Of a stretch of DNA of 64,000 bases, positions 27,716 through 36,011 are shown piece after piece; positions within the stretch are counted from its first letter, which is position 1, and each line of letters begins with the position of its first letter. The DNA is from CAVQZC01 sp963718315 (GTDB lineage Bacteria; Actinomycetota; Thermoleophilia; Gaiellales; JAICJC01), in the NCBI GenBank assembly GCA_963718315.1, contig CAVQZC010000010.1, forward strand, positions 377,588 through 441,587, in the 5' to 3' direction. The notes under the pieces are model-generated. The model was not told the origin of the DNA. It saw only the letters and a program-made list of their open reading frames with translations, and searched no databases. The position numbers and the translations under genes were made by a program.

Positions 27716-28168
27716 TCACACCGGCAGCGTCCCGCCCCGCTTCACCATCTTCATCGTGAACTGTGAGTTGACGCGCGCCAGGCCGGGCAGCTCGGCGAGC
27801 TTGTTCATGTAGAAGGTCTCGTACGCGGCCTGGTCGGCGACCGCGACGCGGATCACGTAGTCCGGCACGCCGAACATGCGCCGGCACTCCACCACCTCGT
27901 CGAACGACGCGATGCCGGCCTCGAACGCCTCGACGGTGGCCCGGTCCTTGAGCGAGAGCTCGACGTGCACGGTGACCTCGAACCCGAGGTCGACGGCGGC
28001 CGGGTCGATGTCGGCGTGATAGCCGCGGATGACGCCGCCGCGCTCGAGGGCGCGAACGCGGCGCAGGCATGGCGACGGCGAGAGCCGTACCCGCTCGGCG
28101 AGCTCGACGTTCGTCAGGCGCCCGTCCGCCTGGAGCTGGCGTAAGATTGCTCGATCGATGCCGTCCAT
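27716..28168 (-). CDS. Lrp/AsnC-family transcriptional regulator
   Basis: 150 residues, full length. The N-terminal helix-turn-helix is DRAILRQLQADGRLTNVELA with recognition helix LSPSPCLRRVRALE. The C-terminal RAM ligand-binding fold runs from residues 65 to 145 (VHVELSLKDRATVEAFEAGI, then VVECRRMFGVPDYVIRV). The gene is divergent from azlCD with 79 bases between. This family typically senses amino acids and controls adjacent transport genes, so control of azlCD by branched-chain amino acids is the natural inference. Confidence 0.92.
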   Translation of the reverse strand: MDGIDRAILRQLQADGRLTNVELAERVRLSPSPCLRRVRALERGGVIRGYHADIDPAAVDLGFEVTVHVELSLKDRATVEAFEAGIASFDEVVECRRMFGVPDYVIRVAVADQAAYETFYMNKLAELPGLARVNSQFTMKMVKRGGTLPV

Positions 28169-28247
28169 TGGCAGATCATGCCACGAAACGCCGTCACGGG
28201 CGTGAAGTAGGCATGAACTGCCGGGCCGTCCTGGCTAGTGTCACGCC

Positions 28248-28931
28248 ATGGAGGCGACGCTCGCACAGACTCCCCGCGCAACCCTGACCGGGGCGCTGAG
28301 CATCGGGGTCGCTGTGGGTGTCTATGGCATCTCCTTCGGCGTCCTCGCCGTGGCCGGGGGGCTCAGCCCCGCGCAGGCGTGCGTGATGTCGATGCTGGTG
28401 TTCACCGGCGCGTCGCAGTTTGCGTTCGTCGGCGTCGTCGCCGCGGGCGGTACCGCCATCGCTGCGATGGGGCCGGCGGTGATGCTCGCCCTCCGCAACG
28501 CCGCCTACGGCCTGTCGCTGACCGCGATCCTGCCCAGGCGCCTGCGCGACCGGGCGATCGCCGCGCACCTGGTCATCGACGAGACGACCGCAATGGCGCG
28601 CGCCCAGAGCGACCCCGAGGCCGCCCGGGCCGCGTTTCTCGCCACCGGGATCAGCGTCTGGGTCTTCTGGAACCTCGGCACGCTCGGCGGAGCGCTGGTC
28701 GGAGGGGGGATCGGCGACCCCCGGCGGTTCGGCCTGGATGCGATGTTCCCGGCAGCGTTCCTGGCGCTGCTCGCGCCGCAGCTCCGCCGCCCGGGAGCGC
28801 CGGTCGCCGCCGTCACCGGCGTGGTCATCGCACTGGCGCTGGTGCCCTTCGCGCCGGCGGGGGTTCCGGTGATCGCAGCCCTGGCCGGCGTCGTCCCCGG
28901 CGTTCTCGTGGCCCGAGGGGCCCGGACATGA
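28248..28931 (+). CDS. azlC: AzlC branched-chain amino acid exporter, large subunit
   Basis: 227 residues with about seven helices. The AzlC hallmarks are present: a helix with GVYGISFGVLAVAGGLSPAQ, then MSMLVFTGASQFAFVG, then ALRNAAYGLSL. With AzlD it exports leucine, isoleucine and valine (or analogues). The stop overlaps the azlD ATG by four bases (ATGA at 28928). The divergent Lrp gene is the probable regulator. Confidence 0.92.
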   Translation: MEATLAQTPRATLTGALSIGVAVGVYGISFGVLAVAGGLSPAQACVMSMLVFTGASQFAFVGVVAAGGTAIAAMGPAVMLALRNAAYGLSLTAILPRRLRDRAIAAHLVIDETTAMARAQSDPEAARAAFLATGISVWVFWNLGTLGGALVGGGIGDPRRFGLDAMFPAAFLALLAPQLRRPGAPVAAVTGVVIALALVPFAPAGVPVIAALAGVVPGVLVARGART

Positions 28932-29235
28932 GCTGGACCGTGCTGCTGGCGCTCTGCGCCGTGTCCTACGCCCTCAAGGCGGTGGGCCCGCTTCTCGCAG
29001 GCGGTCGCGATCTGGGGCCGCGGACACGGCAGACGCTCGACCTGGTGGCGGTGCCGTTGCTGGCCGCGCTGATCGCCACCCAGACCCTCAGCCTCGGCCA
29101 CCGCCTTGTGATCGACGCCCGCCTGCCGGCGCTGGCGGTAGCGGCGTACTCGTCTGGAAGCGGGCGCCGTTCCTGGTCGTCGTGCTCGCCGCCGCCGCAA
29201 CCGCTGCGCTGCTGCGAGCGACCGGCGCGATGTAA
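28928..29235 (+). CDS. azlD: AzlD branched-chain amino acid exporter, small subunit, one frameshift
   Basis: About 102 residues with three to four helices: SWTVLLALCAVSYALKAVGP, then TLDLVAVPLLAALIATQTL. Near 29148 the frame breaks. Reading on in the next frame gives VLVWKRAPFLVVVLAAAATAALLRATGAM and TAA at 29235, the expected AzlD ending. The start is coupled to azlC by ATGA. I treat the break as a sequencing indel because both halves are well conserved. Confidence 0.85.
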
Positions 29236-29303
29236 CGCTCGACCGCCGGCGTACGCCCTGGCCTCGCCGTCCGGTGGGTGGCATACTCGGGGCCGGGTCG
29301 GCA

Positions 29304-30020
29304 ATGAGCGAGACGGACGAGGCCAGCGAGCGAACGGTCAGCGACCACGTGGAGGACGTGGCCCGGGCGGCCGCGACGCTGACGGCGCGCACCGCCGAGC
29401 TGGCGGCGCTCGAGCATCGCGACGATGTTCGCCGTGCGACCCGCGCGGGCGAGGGCCTCCTCGCACTGGCTGTTGCAGCCGCCGCCGTGTTCGCGTTCGG
29501 CAACTGGGCGGTCGAGCGGGCGCTCGAGTCATCCCTGTCGGGCTGGCGGGCACCGACCGTCCTGGCGGGCTTCTGGCTGCTGGTTGCGGTTGTCGCCGCC
29601 GTCGTGGTGACCAGGGCCGAGCCGCGACTGATGCGCATCGGCGGCACGCGACCCGATGACCCGGCGGTGGCGCTCGCGGAGCGCGAGGCGGCTGTCGCCG
29701 ACGCGCAGGCCGCCGTCCGCGACGCTCTCGAAGGGCTGACGGGCGCGCTGGCCGCGGAGGCGGCGCGCGAGGTCGCGGCGGCCGCGATGCCGGTCGAGGG
29801 CGTGGTCGATGCCGGCGAGGAGGTCGTGGACGCGACCGAGGTTGCGGTCGAGTGGGTGGACGATGCCACCGACGTGATCGAGGCCCGGGTGCCCGGCGGG
29901 GTGCTCGTCAACCGCGCCTTCGACATCGCGCTCATCCCGGGGCGCTACAGCGTCCGCGCCGCCCGAATCGTGCTCAGCTATGGCCAGCCGCCCGACAAGG
30001 GGGACTCGGGCAAGCCGTAG
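29304..30020 (+). CDS. membrane protein with holin-like helical hairpin
   Basis: 238 residues from ATG 29304; the frame from 29274 adds ten unlikely residues. The N-terminus is an acidic/alanine-rich amphipathic coil (SDHVEDVARAAATLTARTAE), followed by two membrane helices at about 45-65 and 82-102 (LALAVAAAAVFAFGNWAV and VLAGFWLLVAVVAAVVV). The soluble C-terminal half is highly acidic (EEVVDATEVAVEWVDDATD). The layout resembles phage-holin/Act-Holin-like proteins of actinobacteria. Function unknown. The next gene starts 47 bases later. Confidence 0.55.
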   Translation: MSETDEASERTVSDHVEDVARAAATLTARTAELAALEHRDDVRRATRAGEGLLALAVAAAAVFAFGNWAVERALESSLSGWRAPTVLAGFWLLVAVVAAVVVTRAEPRLMRIGGTRPDDPAVALAEREAAVADAQAAVRDALEGLTGALAAEAAREVAAAAMPVEGVVDAGEEVVDATEVAVEWVDDATDVIEARVPGGVLVNRAFDIALIPGRYSVRAARIVLSYGQPPDKGDSGKP

Positions 30021-30067
30021 CGGTGGCCGCACACGGCCGGGCCGCCCCGGCGGCCTACTATCCGGGC

Positions 30068-31573
30068 ATGACCGGTCGCCGACTGCTCGGGGTGACGATG
30101 GCCGCGGTCTGCGTCTCCGGCGCGGTCGCCTGCTCCTCCAACTCTGCCGGTGCGCTGCCCGTTTCCTCGTCTCCGTCCACGACGTCGCAGACCACCCTGC
30201 CTGCAACGACCAACCCCAGGGACTACGACTGGCGGACGTTCGACTTCAACCGGAGCCGCACCGGGGTCGAACCGAACCCGACCGGGCTGACGGCGGCCAA
30301 CCTCCCCCATCTGCAGCGGCAGGTGATCAGCCTGCCCGGGACGCCGGATAGCTCGCCGGTCTACCTGCACGCCGTCACCGTCGAGGGCGCCGTCAGGAAC
30401 GTCTTCTTCCTGACGACCACGTACGGCCGCACGGTGGCGGTTGCCGCGGGCGGGAAGATCCTCTGGACCTACACCCCCTCGTCGTACGCCGGCTACGCGG
30501 GCACCTATCAGATCACGACCGCCTCACCGGTGATCGATCCCTCGCGTGCCTACCTGTACGCCACCACCCCGGATGGCTTCGTCCACAAGCTGAGCGTCGC
30601 CAGCGGCCACGAGGTGGTCGGCCACGGCTGGCCGGTGAAGGTCACCAGGCTGCCCGGTCGGGAGAAGCTCCCCGCCTCACTCAACGTCTCCGACGGCCGC
30701 CTGTACGTGACCACCGGCGGGTACGTCGGCGACATCCCGCCCTACCAGGGTCACGTCGTCGTCATCTCACTGGCGACGGGCGCGGTGCTGGGGATCTGGA
30801 ACTCGCTGTGCTCGGGCACACACCAGCTGCTCTCCCCGCCCAGCTGCCCGCAGTCAGACTCGGCCATCTTCGGCCGCTCGGGCGCGGTGATCGACCCGGC
30901 CAACGGCCAGTTCCTGGTCGCCACCGGCAACGCGTTCTGGAACGGGCACATCTACTGGGGCGATTCGGTGATCCAGGTCTCGCCGACCGGGTCGGCCATC
31001 ACGCACTCGTTCACGCCGACCGATCAGGCGACGCTGAACACGACGGACACCGACGTCGGCTCGACGTCCCCGGCAATCCTGTCCACCAGCGGGCCGGTCA
31101 TCATCCAGGGCGGAAAGGACGGATTCCTGCGGGTGGTCGACATGGGACGCCAGGCCGTCGGCAAGCTGGGCGGCGCGGTGCAGACACTGCGCACGCCGGG
31201 GGCGGACGAGCTGTTCACCACCCCTGCCGTCTGGCATGCGCCGTGGGGCCGGGAGTACGTGTTCGTCGCCGACCCCTCCGGCACGGCCGCCTTCACCGTC
31301 ACCGGCTCCGGGACGTCGACGCGCCTGCACCCTGCGTGGTCGAACGGGACCGCCGGCACCAGCCCGCTGATCGCCGGCGGCCTGCTCTACATCTACGACC
31401 CGAACGGGGCGCTCAAGGTCTACGGCCCGGGCACCGGCCACGTGCTCGCGAGCCTGCCGGCAAGTGCCGGGCACTGGAACTCGCCGATCGTCGCCGACGG
31501 CATGATCGCGCTGCCCGAGGGAGACGCGAACGACCACCTGACCACCGGCCAGTTCAGCCTCTACCACCCGTAG
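30068..31573 (+). CDS. PQQ-type beta-propeller lipoprotein
   Basis: 501 residues from ATG 30068. The signal peptide has a lipobox (GAVACSS, Cys near 19), then a serine/threonine-rich linker of 30 residues. The propeller begins DYDWRTFDFNRSRTGVEPNP, the standard entry of PQQ-like enzymes (W-x-x-F-x-x-N-x-x-R-x-G). Blades carry NVFFLTTTYGRTVAVAAGGKILW, DSAIFGRSGAVIDPANGQF and WNSPIVADGMIALPEGDA. The RSGAVIDPANG segment is a conserved hallmark of secreted PQQ-binding-like dehydrogenase homologues. The catalytic base is not certain, so enzymatic activity is open. Anchored outside the cell. Confidence 0.75.
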   Translation: MTGRRLLGVTMAAVCVSGAVACSSNSAGALPVSSSPSTTSQTTLPATTNPRDYDWRTFDFNRSRTGVEPNPTGLTAANLPHLQRQVISLPGTPDSSPVYLHAVTVEGAVRNVFFLTTTYGRTVAVAAGGKILWTYTPSSYAGYAGTYQITTASPVIDPSRAYLYATTPDGFVHKLSVASGHEVVGHGWPVKVTRLPGREKLPASLNVSDGRLYVTTGGYVGDIPPYQGHVVVISLATGAVLGIWNSLCSGTHQLLSPPSCPQSDSAIFGRSGAVIDPANGQFLVATGNAFWNGHIYWGDSVIQVSPTGSAITHSFTPTDQATLNTTDTDVGSTSPAILSTSGPVIIQGGKDGFLRVVDMGRQAVGKLGGAVQTLRTPGADELFTTPAVWHAPWGREYVFVADPSGTAAFTVTGSGTSTRLHPAWSNGTAGTSPLIAGGLLYIYDPNGALKVYGPGTGHVLASLPASAGHWNSPIVADGMIALPEGDANDHLTTGQFSLYHP

Positions 31574-31593
31574 CCCGGGCTCGGCAGCCGCGG

Positions 31594-31878
31594 CTAGGGC
31601 TTCAGCTCGACCTCGACGAAGATCGCCACCCGCCCGCTGCGGTTGATGACGTTGTGCTCCGTGCCCGCGCGCCCGAGGTAGGGCGCCCCGGCCTCCTGGG
31701 CCAGCTCGCGGGTGGAGCCGTCGGCCTCGAGGACGAGGAAGGTGCCGCCGGTGATCGGCACGACCACATAGTCGAACTCGTGGACGTGGTCCCCGGTCTC
31801 ATCGCCGTCCTCGAACGTGAGGACGTTGACCCGGACGCGGTCGTCGTCGGAGGTGGTGGTGAACCCGCAGGTCGGCAC
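31594..31878 (-). CDS. small cupin protein
   Basis: 94 residues. Cupin motif 1 GDHVHEFDYVVVPITGG has the His-His-Glu-like set, and motif 2 AGTEHNVINRSGRVAIFVEV has the second His. The whole protein is one barrel. It lies 18 bases downstream of the MBL hydrolase gene on the same strand, so the two are probably one transcript. Substrate unknown. Confidence 0.75.
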   Translation of the reverse strand: MPTCGFTTTSDDDRVRVNVLTFEDGDETGDHVHEFDYVVVPITGGTFLVLEADGSTRELAQEAGAPYLGRAGTEHNVINRSGRVAIFVEVELKP

Positions 31879-31896
31879 TGTACCGACACCCTACCT

Positions 31897-32583
31897 TCAG
31901 CCCATCCGTCGGGCCGACCGTGCGATCGCCGCGTCCATCGCCTGCCCCGGCTGGCGGATTGCCCGGCCGTGCCCGACGGCCAGCAGCGAGGGGTCGAGCT
32001 CGCGCAGCGTGCGGGCCGACTCCAGATCCTTCGCCTTGTCCCACGTCGCCATCGCCGCCAGCGGGAACCGCCAGTAGAAGTAGTTCGAGACCGCTGCGCT
32101 CCCGTAGGTGGTGTAGGTGTCGCCGACGATCACGCTGTTGTCCCGGGTGTCGCGGTAGGCAACATGGCCGGGACTGTGGCCAGGGGTCGCCACCACCTCC
32201 AGGCTGCCCACGCGGTCGCCCGCCTTGAGCAGCTGATCGGGCCGGGTCTTCAGCTTCGGCCAGCTGCCCGGCAGCTTCCCGTCGACGACCTTCTCCCCGG
32301 CGTGGATCCGCGCGTCGAGCTCGGGCATCAGCACCTGCACCGAGTCGCCGAGCTGCTCCTTGAGCGCGTCCAGCGAGCCGACGTGGTCGCCATGGCCGTG
32401 GGTCAGCGCGATCCGGCGGATCTCCGCGCCGGCGGCGGCCGCGGCGGCGATCAGCCCGGCGGCCGACCCGCCGGTGGCGGTGTCGACCAGCGTGATGCCG
32501 TCGTCCTCGCGGACGAGATAGGCGTTGACGAAGTGCAGCCGGGTGAGCTGGATCAGGTTGTCGGTGAGCGGTGTGGTCTTCAC
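31897..32583 (-). CDS. metallo-beta-lactamase-fold hydrolase
   Basis: 228 residues, complete. The binuclear-zinc motif THGHGDHVG (H-x-H-x-D-H) lies near residue 62, the third-His motif TPGHSPGHVAYRD near 138, the bridging Asp in VIVGDTY near 158, and a late VGHGRAI. The family hydrolyses lactones, thioesters or phosphate esters; quorum-lactonase-like members look like this, but the substrate cannot be read from sequence. The gene is divergent from a tetR gene with palindromic operators between them, so it is likely TetR-controlled. Confidence 0.88.
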   Translation of the reverse strand: MKTTPLTDNLIQLTRLHFVNAYLVREDDGITLVDTATGGSAAGLIAAAAAAGAEIRRIALTHGHGDHVGSLDALKEQLGDSVQVLMPELDARIHAGEKVVDGKLPGSWPKLKTRPDQLLKAGDRVGSLEVVATPGHSPGHVAYRDTRDNSVIVGDTYTTYGSAAVSNYFYWRFPLAAMATWDKAKDLESARTLRELDPSLLAVGHGRAIRQPGQAMDAAIARSARRMG

Positions 32584-32608
32584 GATGGGCCTCCGAATGC
32601 TTGTGTAG

Positions 32609-32646
32609 GCTAACGGCGTAAGCTAGACTAGCTAACATCGTTAGCC
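32609..32646. promoter_or_regulatory. TetR operator(s) between MBL and tetR genes
   Basis: GCTAACATCGTTAGC (32631-32645) is a perfect 6-bp inverted repeat with a 3-base centre. A second GGCTAAC half-site at 32609-32615 pairs with GTTAGCC at 32640-32646. The position, overlapping both divergent promoters, suits autorepression by the TetR protein encoded at 32668. Confidence 0.75.
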
Positions 32647-32667
32647 AGGTCAAGGAGGAAGGCAAGG

Positions 32668-33213
32668 ATGTCCGCCAGCGCCACCGGTCAGCTCAGCCCC
32701 CGGGCCCAGGAGATCGCCGCCGCGGCGCGCGAGCTGCTGGAGCAGGAAGGGCCAGACGGCCTCTCGATGCGCAAGGTCGCCGGGAAGCTCGGCATTCAGG
32801 CCCCGTCGCTCTACAAGCACCTGCCCGACAAGCAGGCGCTGGAGAGCGCCGTCATCTCGATGGGTTTCGAGGAGCAGGCAGGCGTCTTCGCGCAGTGCCT
32901 GGCCGCGGACGACCCGCTGCGTGCGATGACCACCGCCTACCGCAGCTACGCCCTTGCCCACCCCCACCTCTACCGGCTGATGACCGAACGCCCGCTGCAC
33001 CGTGACCAGCTGGCGCCGGGCGCCGAGCAGCGCGCTGCGGCTCCCCTGCTCGAGGCAACCGGCGACGCCGACCTCGCCCGCGCCGTGTGGGCCTTCGCGC
33101 ACGGGATGACGATCCTCGAGCTGAACGGCCGCTTTCCCGAGGACGCCGACCTGGACGCCGCCTGGGAGCGTGGGCTGAAGGCGTTCCGCGAGACGACGAA
33201 TCCGGCTTGTTAG
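32668..33213 (+). CDS. TetR-family transcriptional regulator
   Basis: 181 residues. N-terminal HTH: AAARELLEQEGPDGLSMRKV, then GIQAPSLYKHLPDKQAL. The C-terminal domain (HPHLYRLMTERPLHRDQL) is of the WHG/TetR_C_33 type. It has AAGGAGGAAGGCAAGG as ribosome site and is divergent from the MBL gene. The P450 gene starts 14 bases after its stop, so MBL, TetR and P450 may form one ligand-responsive detoxification locus. Confidence 0.9.
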   Translation: MSASATGQLSPRAQEIAAAARELLEQEGPDGLSMRKVAGKLGIQAPSLYKHLPDKQALESAVISMGFEEQAGVFAQCLAADDPLRAMTTAYRSYALAHPHLYRLMTERPLHRDQLAPGAEQRAAAPLLEATGDADLARAVWAFAHGMTILELNGRFPEDADLDAAWERGLKAFRETTNPAC

Positions 33214-33226
33214 AGTCGGCGGTGTC

Positions 33227-34454
33227 GTGGACGCACTGCTGCAGCAGGTTGTGATCGACGAGGCCGTCGACGCGGCCCGCCGGGAGCGATTCCCGGTCGG
33301 GGCGGCGCTCGAGTTCGCCGACCTCGAGGACGCCGGCCGCGAGCAGGCGCTCGACGGGCTGCGCGAGGCGGAGCCGGTGTCGTGGGTGCCCGCCCTGGGC
33401 GGCTGGCTGGTGACGGGGTACGCCCCGGCCCGCGAGGTGCTGGGCCCGAAGACCGGGCTGACCGTCGAGGCCCACGAGAACCTGGTGCGCGCGTCGCTGG
33501 GCCACATGATGCTGACCAGCGACGCCGGCGACCACACGCGTCAGCGGACGCCGTTCGAGCGCCCCTTCCGCATGCGTGAGGTCGACGGGCTGTTCGGCGA
33601 CGCCATCCAGGCGGAGCTCGACGCTGCTGATGGACGCGATGACGGGCGCAGGCGGGTGCGAGCTCGGCGACGCCCTGGCGGCGCCCTTCGCCGTGCGCAT
33701 GACCGGCCGCGTCCTCGGGCTCTCCCTGGACGACGTGGCCAGGATCGACGGCTTCTACGAGGCGTTCGCCGAGGGCATGGTCTACGACGGCAATCCCGAA
33801 CGGCAGCGCCGCGCAGACGCTGCCCGCGACCAGCTGAACGCGATCCTCGGCTCCGAGTTCGCCCGCTGCCGCCGGGCACGCGACGCCTCGATCACCTCCG
33901 AGGTCGTCAACGACGCCGGTACCGGCCTTGGCGACGACGAGATCGCCTCGCAGCTTCGCGTGATCATGTTCGGCGGAATCGAGACGATCCAGTCGGGCAT
34001 CATGAACACCGTCCTGCTGCTGCTCCGTGACCCGGCGCAGCTCGACGCCGTCCGGGCCGACCACGACCTGCTGGGAGGCGCGATCGAGGAGTCGCTGCGG
34101 CTGATCCCCCCGGTCAGCTTCATCGAGCGCTGGACTCCCGGCGACACTGTGATCGGCGGCGTCGAGATCGGGACCGGCGAGTTCATCGGCGTATCGGTGC
34201 TGAGCGCCAATCGCGATCCGGCCGTGTTCGACCAGCCGCTCCACTTCGACATCCAGCGACAGAACGCCCGCCGCCACCTGTCGTTCTCGTTCGGCGAGCA
34301 CTTCTGCCTGGGCGCGCACCTGGCCCGGCTCGAGCTCCGCGCCGCGCTCGAGCGCCTGATCGACCTGCCCGACCTGCGGCTGGTCTCGGTCGAGGAGCCC
34401 GCCGGCTTCGCCTTCCGCCGCCCGCCGGCGCTGCACCTCGCCTGGCAGACCTAG
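33227..34454 (+). CDS. cytochrome P450, one frameshift
   Basis: About 408 residues from GTG 33227 once an extra G near 33623 is ignored. The conserved parts are intact: helix C region MLTSDAGDHTRQRTPFERPF, helix I MFGGIETIQSG (Gly-Gly-Ile-Glu-Thr in place of A-G-x-D-T), the ExxR motif EESLRLIPP, and the heme loop FSFGEHFCLGAHLARLE with the Cys ligand. A soluble bacterial monooxygenase; ferredoxin partners are not encoded nearby. The unusual Glu-Thr in helix I still supplies the acid-alcohol pair. It follows a tetR gene and is convergent with an MFS exporter. Confidence 0.88.
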
Positions 34455-34467
34455 GCGCTCTCAGCGC

Positions 34468-35958
34468 TCAGTCCCCGGTGGCGACGTCAGCGCGAAGGTC
34501 GCCGACCTCATGCGGAGCGAACGCGTCGGCCGGCCGGCGCTGCGGGATCCCCAGGCCGACCACGAAGCCGATCAGCAGAGCGATGGCGCACACCGCGAAC
34601 GCCACGGTGTAGCCATGATCCGTCGGGTAGCCGGTGGCGCTGACCGTCCCGGCGAGGATCGACGCAACCGCCGCGCCGCCGAACGCGCCGCCGACCGTGC
34701 GGGCGACGGCGTTCATTCCGGTGGCAACACCCGTCTCCTCGGGCCCGACGTTCTCGATGATCAGGTTCACCATCGAGGCGAACGCCAGCCCGATCCCCGA
34801 CCCCAGTAGCAGCGCGGCCACGTAGATCTCCCAGCTGTCGGTGCGGGCGAACGCCAGGACGACGTACGCCGCCATCGTGATCAGCGCGCCCGCCAGCAGC
34901 GGCGGCTTCGACCCGAATCGCCGCTCGAGCCTGCCGGTCTGGGCGCCGACCAGGAGCATGGCGATGGTGGCCGGGAGCAGGAACAGCCCGGCGCCCGTCA
35001 CCGACGAATCGAACCCGTAGCCGACCTTCGAGGGCGTCTCGACGTAGTCGGGCAGCAGGATGAACGACGAGTACATGCCGAAGCCGAGCAGCATGGCGAC
35101 GGTGTTGGTCGTCCAGACGCCGCGGATCCGCATCATCCGCATGTCGACCAGGGGGTGGCTGCTTCGCGACTCGCTCCGCACCCACAGCACCAGGAAGACC
35201 GCTCCGGCCACGAACAGGCCCACGGTCCTGACCGACAGCCAGTGCCACACCGCGGTCTGGCTGACCGCGACCAGCACGGCCCCGAGGCCGACCGACATCA
35301 ATGCGGCGCCCGTCCAGTTGACGCGGCCGGCCACGCGGATGGGCGACTCGGGCACCAGGAAGTGGATGGCGACGGTCGCGGCGACCAGCGGAATCAACGG
35401 CACCCAGAACAGGTCGTGGACCGACCCGTGGTCGACGATCGGACCGGCCAGCACCACGCCGGCGCCGCCGCCAACTCCCGCCAGCGCGGCCATGATGCCG
35501 ACCGCTCCAGCCACCCGCTCGCGCGGGAACTCGTCGCGGATGATTCCAAATGACAGCGGAAACACGCCGCCGGCCGCGCCCTGGAAGATCCGGCCGATGA
35601 GCATCACGGTGAGCGATGTTGCCAGCGCAGAGACCACCGTCGCCAGGCAGAGCACCACCAGCACGATCACCAGCAGCCGCTCCTTGCCGTACATGTCCCC
35701 CAGCCGGCCGATCAGCGGCGTGGCGATCGACGCGCTGAGCAGGTACGCGGTCAGCACCCAGCTCACCGAGTTGACCGAGGTGTGCAGCTCGCGCTGGAAG
35801 TCGGGGATCGCCGGGGCAACCAGCGACTGCAGCAGCGCGTAGGAGATCGCCGCTGAGGCGAGCAGCGCAAACGTCACGTTGTAGTGCTGGCGGTGCTCGC
35901 CGTCGCCGGCGTGCAGCGCATGCTCCTCCACCGATCCGGGCCGCGACACGTCGAGCAA
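34468..35958 (-). CDS. MFS multidrug exporter, DHA2/EmrB type (14 helices)
   Basis: 496 residues. Motif A is GRLGDMYGKERLLVI after helix 2, and motif C-like GIMAALAGVGGGAGVVLAGP is in helix 5, which marks drug/H+ antiporters. Fourteen helices fit the DHA2 family. A 45-residue cytoplasmic lead contains EHRQHYNVTFALLAS just before helix 1. The C-terminal tail is short and acidic. It sits tail to tail with the P450 gene (13 bases between stops), and its start is near the downstream hairpin of ggt. Confidence 0.9.
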   Translation of the reverse strand: MLDVSRPGSVEEHALHAGDGEHRQHYNVTFALLASAAISYALLQSLVAPAIPDFQRELHTSVNSVSWVLTAYLLSASIATPLIGRLGDMYGKERLLVIVLVVLCLATVVSALATSLTVMLIGRIFQGAAGGVFPLSFGIIRDEFPRERVAGAVGIMAALAGVGGGAGVVLAGPIVDHGSVHDLFWVPLIPLVAATVAIHFLVPESPIRVAGRVNWTGAALMSVGLGAVLVAVSQTAVWHWLSVRTVGLFVAGAVFLVLWVRSESRSSHPLVDMRMMRIRGVWTTNTVAMLLGFGMYSSFILLPDYVETPSKVGYGFDSSVTGAGLFLLPATIAMLLVGAQTGRLERRFGSKPPLLAGALITMAAYVVLAFARTDSWEIYVAALLLGSGIGLAFASMVNLIIENVGPEETGVATGMNAVARTVGGAFGGAAVASILAGTVSATGYPTDHGYTVAFAVCAIALLIGFVVGLGIPQRRPADAFAPHEVGDLRADVATGD

Positions 35959-35974
35959 CGTAGCAGGAGCAGGC

Positions 35975-36002
35975 GGTGGGCCGGCCCGAAAGCCGGCCCA
36001 CC
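35975..36002 (-). terminator. hairpin terminator after ggt
   Basis: Perfect 11-bp stem GGTGGGCCGGC / GCCGGCCCACC with a CCGAAA loop, ten bases after the ggt stop. It lacks a T run but is very stable. Confidence 0.7.
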
Positions 36003-36011
36003 GTAGAACAC

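Noticed and set aside
29852..30067. Longer N-terminus for the PQQ-like lipoprotein
   Set aside because: It overlaps the preceding gene's coding region and destroys the lipobox signal that starts at 30068.
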